A stretch of DNA of 5,220 bases, from positions 1-5,220 of the forward strand of contig JAKCAB010000878.1 of the NCBI GenBank assembly GCA_021839785.1, in the 5' to 3' direction. The notes under the pieces are model-generated. The model was given only the letters and a program-made list of their open reading frames with translations, ran no database searches and was not told the origin of the DNA. A program made the translations under genes and the position numbers. This DNA comes from a bacterium (GTDB lineage Bacteria; Verrucomicrobiota; Verrucomicrobiae; Limisphaerales; J093). Positions within the stretch are counted from its first letter, which is position 1, and every line of letters begins with the position of its first letter. Positions 1 through 5,220 of this stretch are shown piece by piece.

Positions 1-1
1 C

Positions 2-127
2 AGTTACACCGCGGCGGACGTGATCGCGCGCCTGCTCGAAGGTTGCGAGCCGGAAGAGGCTGCGCCCGCGACTGCACCTGAACCGGCGGTGGCCGAAGAG
101 GCGCTGCTGGCCCCGGCGCTCGCCTAG
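2..127 (+). CDS. C-terminal fragment of an unidentified protein
   Basis: An open frame enters from the left edge and ends at TAG 125-127, giving the last 41 residues of a protein whose start lies outside the window. The fragment opens with SYTAADVIARLLEG, which looks like the final amphipathic helix of a folded domain. It then passes into a low-complexity tail rich in Ala, Glu and Pro (13 of 41 residues are Ala), probably a disordered extension. The codons have the G/C-rich third positions of the other genes here, which supports real coding. The gene converges on hemL, with 24 bases between the two stop codons. No family can be recognised from this piece, so no function is given. Confidence 0.6.
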   Translation, partial: SYTAADVIARLLEGCEPEEAAPATAPEPAVAEEALLAPALA

Positions 128-137
128 AATGCGGCAT

Positions 138-151
138 AAGCCGTCAGGCTT
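138..151. terminator. Small inverted repeat between convergent genes, possible weak terminator
   Basis: AAGCC and GGCTT form a perfect 5-bp stem around a 4-base loop (GTCA). It lies between the stop of the partial plus-strand gene (127) and the stop of hemL (TGA, 154-152). Its position suits a bidirectional terminator for the converging genes. However, the stem is short and only three T follow on the plus strand, with no T-tract on the minus strand, so intrinsic termination is uncertain. Confidence 0.25.
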
Positions 152-1435
152 TCAGAGCGTCTTCAGCACCTTCGCGGCCACGCTGAGCGTCTTCGCAATG
201 TCTGTGGCCGTGTGCGCGGTGGAAATGAACCCAGCCTCGAATTGCGACGGCGCCAGATAGACGCTGGCATCGAGCATCCCGTGGAAATAGCGTTTGAAGC
301 GCTCGCGGTCGCTCTGCATCGCGTCGGCCAGGTTGTGAACCGGCCCGGCGGTGAAGTAGCCGCAGAACATCGAGCCGCAGCGGTTGAACTGCACGGGCAC
401 ACCGGCGGACTTCGCGGCGTCAACCAACCCAGCTTCGAGCGCCGCACCCAGCCCCTCCAGTTTCCGGTACGCCTCGCCGCTCCGCAGTTCTTCCAAGGCC
501 GCGAGGCCGGCGGCCAGCGCGAGCGGGTTGCCGCTGAGCGTGCCCGCCTGGTACACCGGCCCGACCGGCGCGAGATAATCCATGATGTCCGCCCGCCCGC
601 CGAACGCACCTACCGGCAGACCGCCGCCGATGATCTTCCCGAAGCAGGTCAGGTCGGGCCGGATGCCAAACCGCTCCTGCGCCCCGCCGGCCGCGAGCCG
701 GAAGCCGGTCATGACTTCGTCGAAGATCAGCAGCGCGCCGTTCGCCTGGGTGATCTTGCGCATGAACTCGAGGAAGCCGGGTCGCGGCAGGTACAAACCG
801 GCATTGCCCGGCACTGGCTCAATGATGACGCCAGCGATCTGGCCCGCGTTGGCCGCGAACACGGACCGAAGCGCGTCTGGGTCGTTGAACGGCACCACCA
901 GCGTGTGGCGGGCAAAATCGGCCGGCACGCCCGCGCTGTCCGGGTTGCCGAACGTGAGCGCGCCCGAGCCCGCCTTGACCAGGAGCGAATCGGCGTGGCC
1001 GTGGTAGCAGCCGTCGAACTTGACGATCTTGTCGCGCTTCGTGAAGCCGCGCGCCAGCCGGATGGCGCTCATGCACGCCTCGGTGCCGGAATTGCACATG
1101 CGGACCTTTTCCACGCTCGGCACCAGCGCGCAGATCAGCTTGGCCATCGTGACCTCGAACGGATTCGGAATGCCGAAGCTGGTGCCGTGGTCGGCGGCGG
1201 CTTTGACCGCGGCGATGATCTTCGGGTGCGCGTGGCCCAGAATGGCGGGCCCCCAGGTGCCGACGTAGTCCACATACTCGTTGCCGTCCACGTCCCAGAT
1301 GTGGGCGCGCGCGGCGCGGTTCACAAAAAACGGGTGGCCGCCCACCGCACGAAAAGCGCGCACGGGCGAGTTGACGCCGCCGGGGATGAACTTCAGGGCT
1401 TCGGCAAACAGGGCTTCGGATTGGGCACGGTTCAT
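152..1435 (-). CDS. hemL: Glutamate-1-semialdehyde 2,1-aminomutase
   Basis: This PLP enzyme converts glutamate-1-semialdehyde to 5-aminolevulinate, the last step of the C5 route from glutamyl-tRNA into heme and other tetrapyrroles; it acts in the cytosol, usually as a dimer. The 427 residues match the usual family length of about 425-430. Visible hallmarks in order are [12 protein letters not shown] (17-28), the PLP-phosphate region NSGTEA (115-120), YHGH (144-147), FDEVMTGFR (238-246) with the Asp that contacts the PLP ring nitrogen, CFGKIIGGG (264-272) with K267 as the expected Schiff-base lysine, and [10 protein letters not shown] (297-306). No key residue is missing. The ATG at 1435 gives the standard N-terminus, although no Shine-Dalgarno sequence precedes it. 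The Uma2 gene lies 46 bases upstream on the same strand. Related class-III aminotransferases are the only alternative, and the specific motifs argue against them. Confidence 0.97.
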   Translation of the reverse strand: MNRAQSEALFAEALKFIPGGVNSPVRAFRAVGGHPFFVNRAARAHIWDVDGNEYVDYVGTWGPAILGHAHPKIIAAVKAAADHGTSFGIPNPFEVTMAKLICALVPSVEKVRMCNSGTEACMSAIRLARGFTKRDKIVKFDGCYHGHADSLLVKAGSGALTFGNPDSAGVPADFARHTLVVPFNDPDALRSVFAANAGQIAGVIIEPVPGNAGLYLPRPGFLEFMRKITQANGALLIFDEVMTGFRLAAGGAQERFGIRPDLTCFGKIIGGGLPVGAFGGRADIMDYLAPVGPVYQAGTLSGNPLALAAGLAALEELRSGEAYRKLEGLGAALEAGLVDAAKSAGVPVQFNRCGSMFCGYFTAGPVHNLADAMQSDRERFKRYFHGMLDASVYLAPSQFEAGFISTAHTATDIAKTLSVAAKVLKTL

Positions 1436-1466
1436 GATCGGAGAATCGAACGCGGATGGACAGTTG

Positions 1467-1480
1467 CGTGCGCGGGCACG
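1467..1480. other. GC-rich hairpin just after the Uma2-family gene
   Basis: CGTGC and GCACG form a perfect 5-bp stem with a 4-base loop (GCGG). It begins 1 base beyond the stop codon of the Uma2-family gene (TGA, 1484-1482) and sits in the 46-base gap before hemL. No T-tract follows on the minus strand, so it may be an mRNA 3'-end-stabilising or pausing structure, a weak terminator, or chance in G+C-rich DNA. Confidence 0.2.
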
Positions 1481-1481
1481 G

Positions 1482-2051
1482 TCAGAGGTTGATTTGGCCC
1501 AACGAGACGGTGAAGCCGGGCAGGAGCTTCGATTTGGCGGTCTGGCCCGCGGTCGCCTTTGAATGCAACCGGAAAGCGCCCTTGGCGAGCGCGAAGACCT
1601 CGATGGTGCGGCTGTCCGGATCGACCAGCCAGTATTCCTTCACGCCGAACTGTTCGTAGAGCGCCTTTTTCTCGATGCGATCGCGGTGCCAGGAAGATTC
1701 GGACACGATCTCCACCGTGAGGTCCGGCACGCCGCGGATGCGGTCCTGCACGATGCCCAGATTCTCCTTGGCGACGAATAAGAGGTCCGGCTGCACCACG
1801 CGTCGCGTGGTCAGCACCACATCCACCGGGCTGAGGTAAACCTGGCCCAGATCGCGCTCGGTGACAAAGTCGTCGAGGATCTGAGCGAGGCGGAGAACGG
1901 CACTTTGATGTCCAGGACTCGGGGCGGGGGCCATGAGGATTTCTCCATTCCACAACTCGGTGGGTTGGTTCGTTTCCGGCAACTCGGCCAGCATCTCCTC
2001 GTACGTCCAGAGACGCCTTTCCTTCGGGCGCGGTAGCGTTGCAGTCGCCAT
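1482..2051 (-). CDS. Uma2-family (DUF820) putative PD-(D/E)XK endonuclease
   Basis: The 189-residue protein fits the Uma2 family in length and pattern. These proteins have a restriction-endonuclease-like fold and are often multicopy in Cyanobacteria, Chloroflexi and Planctomycetes; their cellular role is not established. Visible features are [12 protein letters not shown] (15-26), ELWNGEILM (32-40) with E37, H48 in [19 protein letters not shown] (74-80), QPDLLFV (87-93) with D89, and [11 protein letters not shown] (110-120) with E114 in an E-x-V arrangement. These are followed by K128/K129, Y132, and [10 protein letters not shown] (136-145). D89, E114 and K129 are the likely catalytic set by family analogy. 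The ATG at 2051 is preceded by GAGGA (complement of 2062-2066) with a 10-base spacer, a usable if distant ribosome binding site. There is no toxin-antitoxin partner or transposase beside it. It lies between two functionally unrelated same-strand genes, with gaps of 54 and 46 bases. Confidence 0.9.
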   Translation of the reverse strand: MATATLPRPKERRLWTYEEMLAELPETNQPTELWNGEILMAPAPSPGHQSAVLRLAQILDDFVTERDLGQVYLSPVDVVLTTRRVVQPDLLFVAKENLGIVQDRIRGVPDLTVEIVSESSWHRDRIEKKALYEQFGVKEYWLVDPDSRTIEVFALAKGAFRLHSKATAGQTAKSKLLPGFTVSLGQINL

Positions 2052-2073
2052 ACCGGAATGATCCTCACGCGAC

Positions 2074-2097
2074 GCGGGAAGGCAAACCGATTCCCGC
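2074..2097. other. 7-bp inverted repeat between the six-hairpin and Uma2 genes
   Basis: GCGGGAA (2074-2080) and TTCCCGC (2091-2097) are perfect inverted arms around a 10-base loop. They lie between the stop of the upstream minus-strand gene (2108-2106) and the Uma2 start (2051). On the minus strand the repeat is followed not by T residues but by the GAGGA ribosome-binding candidate. It could be a weak terminator, a processing site that uncouples the two genes, or a 5'-leader structure of the Uma2 mRNA. Confidence 0.25.
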
Positions 2098-2105
2098 CCG
2101 CCCGT

Positions 2106-3551
2106 TCAGCGCGACCGAGCCGTCTGCTCCAGCAGCAAGTTGCCTTCGCAATCGAGCCATTGGCGACGGCCGTCGCGTGTGCGTTTCGTCGCCAGGCGTT
2201 CGAGGTAAAACAGCGTCGGCTCGGCGATGTGCTGGTTGTTCAGGAACGGTTCGGTGTACTGGATGGCGCCGTACTTGGCCTGGCCGATGTGGTGCTGCTG
2301 GCCCACGTGGTTGTTCCAGTCCACGCCTTCGGTGAGGAAGCCGTATGGTCCGTAATGGTGTTTGGCGATGGCACGCAGGATCGTATGGCCGTTCAACTCG
2401 AACTGCTGCGCGCGTGCCGGATCGGCCCGCCGCGTGTCGGCGGCAGCCTCGAAATACGCCAACGCCGCCTCCGCATTTTCCCAGAGGTACGCGGTGTCCC
2501 AGGATTTCTCCATGAACAGCAGCCCGCGCGTAGCCACGCCGTTGCGGTCGTCGGTCATCTTGAACTGGTCCAGGCCGGCGAGGCAACGGTCGTAGGCGAA
2601 GGCGCGGATGGACTCGTCCTTCAACAACCGGGCAATGGGCAGCAACGTGCGGAACGCCACCGAGTACGCCACGTTTTCCTGCGGATCGTAGGTGTCGTGG
2701 TTGATGCTGCCGAAGATGCCGCCAGCCCGGACGAACACTCCGGTCTTCTCTCGCAAGGTGGTGCGGTAATCCACGAGCTTGCGCGCGGTCAGTCCGGCCT
2801 GGAGTTGCAGGATGAAGAGACTGTCCGCCGAGGTTTGCCAGAACGGATCGTCGCCGCCTTCCGGGGACTTCCGATAAACCTTGCCGTCCGGCGTGGTGCG
2901 ACGCGGGTACCAGCCGTTCGGCACCGACTCGACATGGTCGCGAATCCAGGCTGCCGTCCGCGTTGCCATGCGCTCCAGCCGCTCCCGTCGGGCGTCACGA
3001 AGCGGGAAGTTGTCGGCGAACAGCAGGAGTTGGTACGCCACCTTGGCCATCGAGCCGGGGCAGAACCAGTCCGACTGGTGCTTGTAGTTCAAGCAGAATT
3101 TGCCGGAGGTCGTCTCGCGGTAGCCGCGAATGAATCCGGTCGCCTCGTCGAGAAATCCACCTTCGAGCACGTGGTCCAGGATGGCGAGCGCGTTGGTGCG
3201 CCAGTCCAGCTTGCCGAGGAAGCGTCCCCAGTTGTCGATCTCCCACGCGCCTCCCGCCGCGTTGGCCGCCCAACCCGGCCCTTCCAGGTTGCCGAAGTCG
3301 TGCCAGCCCATGACCTTGCCCTCCGGGTTGACGAAGCTGGAGATGCCCACCAGGTGGCCGTGCTCGTCGCGGCGCAGCGTCTTGTCGAGCGTGAACCGGA
3401 GCGAGTCGCGGACCGAGTCCACGATCGTGTACCGCGCGTTTTCTGGGAGGTAGAAAACGCCGGCGCCGCTGTCGGCTGGCGACGGGGCTTCTGCGCCGAC
3501 CACGGTGCCAGATAGGGCCAGGGTTAAGCTGCGAAAGAGCCAGGTTCTCAT
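2106..3551 (-). CDS. Predicted exported six-hairpin (alpha/alpha-barrel) glycosidase-like protein
   Basis: The protein has 481 residues from the ATG at 3551. The frame stays open upstream to another ATG at 3782, but that start would overlap the divergent gene and hide the signal peptide. Residues 1-20 (MRTWLFRSLTLALSGTVVGA) form a signal peptide: basic start, hydrophobic core, small residues at the cut. The mature part is helical and aromatic-rich, with repeated helix-loop units such as GSMAKVAYQLLLFAD (166-180), SADSLFILQLQAG (241-253), NVAYSVAFRTLLPIARLL (293-310) and YLWENAEAALAYFEAA (355-370). This resembles the (alpha/alpha)6 toroid of N-acylglucosamine-2-epimerase-like proteins and several glycosidases and lyases. 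Other striking blocks are HDFGNLEGPGW (84-94), NYKHQSDWFCPG (155-166) and WNNHVGQQHHIGQAKYG (412-428), which carries four His. I cannot name the family or substrate, and no catalytic residues are assigned. A periplasmic or extracellular role on carbohydrate is inference. CGGA lies about 8 bases before the ATG as a weak ribosome binding site. Confidence 0.8.
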   Translation of the reverse strand: MRTWLFRSLTLALSGTVVGAEAPSPADSGAGVFYLPENARYTIVDSVRDSLRFTLDKTLRRDEHGHLVGISSFVNPEGKVMGWHDFGNLEGPGWAANAAGGAWEIDNWGRFLGKLDWRTNALAILDHVLEGGFLDEATGFIRGYRETTSGKFCLNYKHQSDWFCPGSMAKVAYQLLLFADNFPLRDARRERLERMATRTAAWIRDHVESVPNGWYPRRTTPDGKVYRKSPEGGDDPFWQTSADSLFILQLQAGLTARKLVDYRTTLREKTGVFVRAGGIFGSINHDTYDPQENVAYSVAFRTLLPIARLLKDESIRAFAYDRCLAGLDQFKMTDDRNGVATRGLLFMEKSWDTAYLWENAEAALAYFEAAADTRRADPARAQQFELNGHTILRAIAKHHYGPYGFLTEGVDWNNHVGQQHHIGQAKYGAIQYTEPFLNNQHIAEPTLFYLERLATKRTRDGRRQWLDCEGNLLLEQTARSR

Positions 3552-3576
3552 GGATGAATTCCGGGTGTGCTGTTGA

Positions 3577-3600
3577 CCGCGGAGTCTTGCGAAGCCGCGG
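3577..3600. repeat. Paired CCGCGG palindromes in the divergent intergenic region
   Basis: Two copies of the palindrome CCGCGG occur at 3577-3582 and 3595-3600, separated by 12 bases. Because each copy is self-complementary they are both direct and inverted repeats, and the pair could fold as a 6-bp hairpin or bind a dimeric regulator. They overlap the candidate minus-strand promoter. Such short GC palindromes can arise by chance in DNA of this composition. Confidence 0.3.
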
Positions 3601-3611
3601 CGCCTTGTCCA
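3583..3611 (-). promoter_or_regulatory. Candidate sigma70-type promoter for the six-hairpin protein gene
   Basis: Read on the minus strand, TGGACA (complement of 3606-3611) matches five of six -35 consensus bases. It is followed, after exactly 17 bases, by AAGACT (complement of 3583-3588), which matches three of six -10 bases. Transcription would begin near 3576, leaving about 25 bases before the ATG at 3551. The position and spacing are right, but the -10 element is weak, so this is only a candidate. Confidence 0.25.
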
Positions 3612-3763
3612 GTCAGGCGATGCGAGGGTGCGGCGCGCGGGTTGACTTGACCGGGGGCATGGGTGACTCTGCGCACAGCCTGGCCTTGTGCTCCGCGGCG
3701 ACAAAACCCACGGTGCGGTCGGGCTCGCGTTCGAACTGCTTCGGGCACAGACAGACATCAGGA

Positions 3764-5220
3764 ATGAAACGCTGGTTTGCATTTTTCGCAGGCATCGCCT
3801 TCACGTTCCTCCCATTGAGCGCCGGCGCCGCTGACAATGCGGTTGCCGGCAGCAGGATCAACGACTGGCTCGCCGAGGAACTCGATTACTCGATGCAGCA
3901 CCTGGCGATGCCCGATGGCACCAAGCCGTACTACCTCGCCTACGCCGTGCAGGAGCGGCGCGTGTTTTCGATCGAGGCGACGCTGGGAGCGCTGGCTGGC
4001 GATCGGGATTACCACCAACGGCTGCTCGACGTGGATGCCCGCGTGGGGGACTACAAGCTGGACAACACCCACAAACTGCGCGGCGGCGATCAGGGTTTCG
4101 ATCCCGCGGATTACCTTTACGGCGGCGCGGTCGAGATCGGGCTCGACGATGACGAGGACGCGATCAAGCAGGCGCTGTGGCGCGCCACGGACCGGAGTTT
4201 CAAGTCGGCGGTCAAGAAGTACCAGCGGGTGCTGACGAACCTGAAGACGCAGGTCGAGGAGGAGGATCAATCCGGCGACTTCACGAAGGAGCCGCCGAGC
4301 GTGTACTCGGAGCCGCCGGTCAGCATCGAGCTCGACCGCGCGGCCTGGACCGCGCGGCTCAAGCGCGTGTCCGCCGCCGCGCGGACGCAGCCGTTGATTT
4401 ACAGCTCGTCTGTGGCCCTCACCGCCGGCAGCGAGAACCGCTGGATGGTGACCAGCGAAGGCACGCGCCTGCAGACCGGCGGCAAACGGCTGCGGGTGAT
4501 TCTATCCGCCAGTACCAAGGCCGAGGACGGCATGGATTTGAGCCAGACTTACATCTTCGATGCGACCACCGAGGACAAGCTGCCGAGCGAGGCGGAGATG
4601 GCGAAGGCTTTCGACAAGGTGATCGCGCAAGTGCTGGCCTTGCGGAAGGCGCCGCTGGTGGAGCCGTTCACCGGCCCGGCGATCTTGATGAACCGGGCCA
4701 GCGGCGTGTTCTTCCACGAAATCTTCGGCCACCGCATCGAGGGCCACCGGCAGAAAGACGTCGAGGAGGGGCAGACCTTTGCCAAAAAAGTCGGCGAGGC
4801 GGTCCTCCCGGATTTCCTCAGCGTGCGGGACGATCCGACGTTGGAGGCTTTCGACGGACAGCAATTGCGGGGTTTTTACCGCTACGACGACGAAGGCGTG
4901 CCCGCGCAAAACGTGACGCTGGTTGACCACGGCATCTTGCGGAACTTCCTGATGTCGCGCAGCCCATTGAAGGAATTCCCGCACTCGAACGGGCACGGGC
5001 GGGCGGAACCGGGTCGGAACGCGGTTTCGCGCATGGGCAACCTGATCGTGGAATCCAACCGGCGGGTGCCGTTCGCGGAGTTGCGCAAGCTGCTGATCGC
5101 GGAATGCCAGAAACAAGGCAAGCCGTACGGCCTCCTTTTCGACGACATCACCGGCGGCTTCACCGGCAACCGGCGGATGAGCGCGCAATCCTTCAAGGTG
5201 CTGCCCGTGGTCGTGTACCG
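3764..5220 (+). CDS. Exported TldD-family metallopeptidase, 3' end missing
   Basis: The frame opens at ATG 3764 and runs to the window edge (485 whole codons plus two bases), so the C-terminus is missing. It belongs to the TldD/PmbA metallopeptidase family (peptidase U62/M103), whose zinc is held by a HExxxH motif and a Cys near the C-terminus. The motif is HEIFGH at residues 318-323 (codons 4715-4732), followed by RIEGHRQ. Later conserved-looking blocks are VTLVDHGILRNFLMSR (384-399), a Gly/Arg stretch at 408-424, and DDITGGFTGN (460-469). The expected Cys ligand would lie beyond the edge. E. coli TldD is cytosolic and works with PmbA(TldE) on modified peptides such as microcin B17. This protein instead starts with a signal peptide, residues 1-22 (MKRWFAFFAGIAFTFLPLSAGA), so a periplasmic role is likely and the substrate unknown. 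AGGA abuts the ATG directly, too close for a normal ribosome binding site. A TldD/PmbA partner may follow downstream, outside the view. Confidence 0.9.
   Translation, partial: MKRWFAFFAGIAFTFLPLSAGAADNAVAGSRINDWLAEELDYSMQHLAMPDGTKPYYLAYAVQERRVFSIEATLGALAGDRDYHQRLLDVDARVGDYKLDNTHKLRGGDQGFDPADYLYGGAVEIGLDDDEDAIKQALWRATDRSFKSAVKKYQRVLTNLKTQVEEEDQSGDFTKEPPSVYSEPPVSIELDRAAWTARLKRVSAAARTQPLIYSSSVALTAGSENRWMVTSEGTRLQTGGKRLRVILSASTKAEDGMDLSQTYIFDATTEDKLPSEAEMAKAFDKVIAQVLALRKAPLVEPFTGPAILMNRASGVFFHEIFGHRIEGHRQKDVEEGQTFAKKVGEAVLPDFLSVRDDPTLEAFDGQQLRGFYRYDDEGVPAQNVTLVDHGILRNFLMSRSPLKEFPHSNGHGRAEPGRNAVSRMGNLIVESNRRVPFAELRKLLIAECQKQGKPYGLLFDDITGGFTGNRRMSAQSFKVLPVVVY

Noticed and set aside
212..1492. Long plus-strand open frame (426 codons) opposite hemL.
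   Set aside because: It is antisense to an unmistakable hemL. Its translation is rich in Arg, His, Ala and Gly without any motif, as expected when G/C-rich codons on one strand suppress stops on the other.
2058..3515. Long plus-strand open frame (485 codons) opposite the six-hairpin-type gene.
   Set aside because: Its product is Arg/Val/Gly-rich and lacks a signal peptide or coherent domain. The minus-strand frame has a signal peptide, aromatic-rich helices and a normal composition, so this one is a shadow.
3642..3670. TTGACT at 3642-3647 as the -35 box of a plus-strand promoter for the TldD-type gene.
   Set aside because: The hexamer 17 bases downstream (GACTCT) matches only two of six -10 bases, and neighbouring spacings are no better. 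The TTGAC repeat alone is not enough.
3552..3782. N-terminal extension of the six-hairpin gene to an ATG at 3782.
   Set aside because: It would overlap the start of the divergent TldD-type gene, has a Cys/Ser/Arg/Pro-rich composition unlike the rest of the protein, and would bury the signal peptide that begins at 3551.
4177..4926. Plus-strand open frame (249 codons) within the TldD region.
   Set aside because: It lies in another frame inside the TldD-type gene, which continues unbroken to the window edge and carries HEIFGH. The alternative product is Arg/Gly-rich with no motif.
4502..5188. Minus-strand open frame (228 codons) opposite the TldD-type gene.
   Set aside because: It is antisense to a clearly conserved metallopeptidase and has no recognisable domain or independent context.
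1..5220. CRISPR arrays, tRNA or rRNA genes, transposon ends, or phage and defence gene clusters.
   Set aside because: By reading alone I found no regularly spaced repeats, clover-leaf candidates, transposase-like frames or long terminal inverted repeats. Nearly all sequence is taken up by four genes and one gene fragment.

Overview
This is a G+C-rich bacterial chromosomal segment with dense coding and short spacers. No tRNA, rRNA, CRISPR array, insertion sequence or phage gene is visible. The gene mix suggests a Verrucomicrobia- or Planctomycetes-like environmental bacterium: a C5-pathway hemL, a solitary Uma2-family protein, an exported six-hairpin-type protein, and an exported TldD-type metallopeptidase. 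That phylum guess is inference from gene style only, since no marker gene is present.

Layout. Positions 2-127 (+) hold the last 41 codons of an unidentified gene with an Ala/Pro/Glu-rich tail. It converges on a run of three minus-strand genes, read right to left: a predicted secreted alpha/alpha-barrel protein (3551 to 2106), a Uma2-family putative nuclease (2051 to 1482) and hemL (1435 to 152). The gaps between them are 54 and 46 bases, so they may be co-transcribed. Each of the three is followed by, or ends inside, a small GC-rich inverted repeat without a T-tract. A 212-base divergent intergenic region (3552-3763) separates this run from a plus-strand TldD-family metallopeptidase that starts at 3764 and is cut off by the window end.

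Function. hemL makes 5-aminolevulinate for tetrapyrrole synthesis and is a housekeeping gene. The two genes flanking the divergent region both encode proteins with apparent signal peptides, one probably acting on carbohydrate and one a zinc peptidase. They may share regulation, but nothing in the sequence proves a joint pathway. The Uma2 gene has no evident functional link to its neighbours. I see no convincing previously undescribed system here. The points most worth a second look are the exported TldD homologue, with its altered residue after the zinc motif, and the unassigned six-hairpin-type protein.
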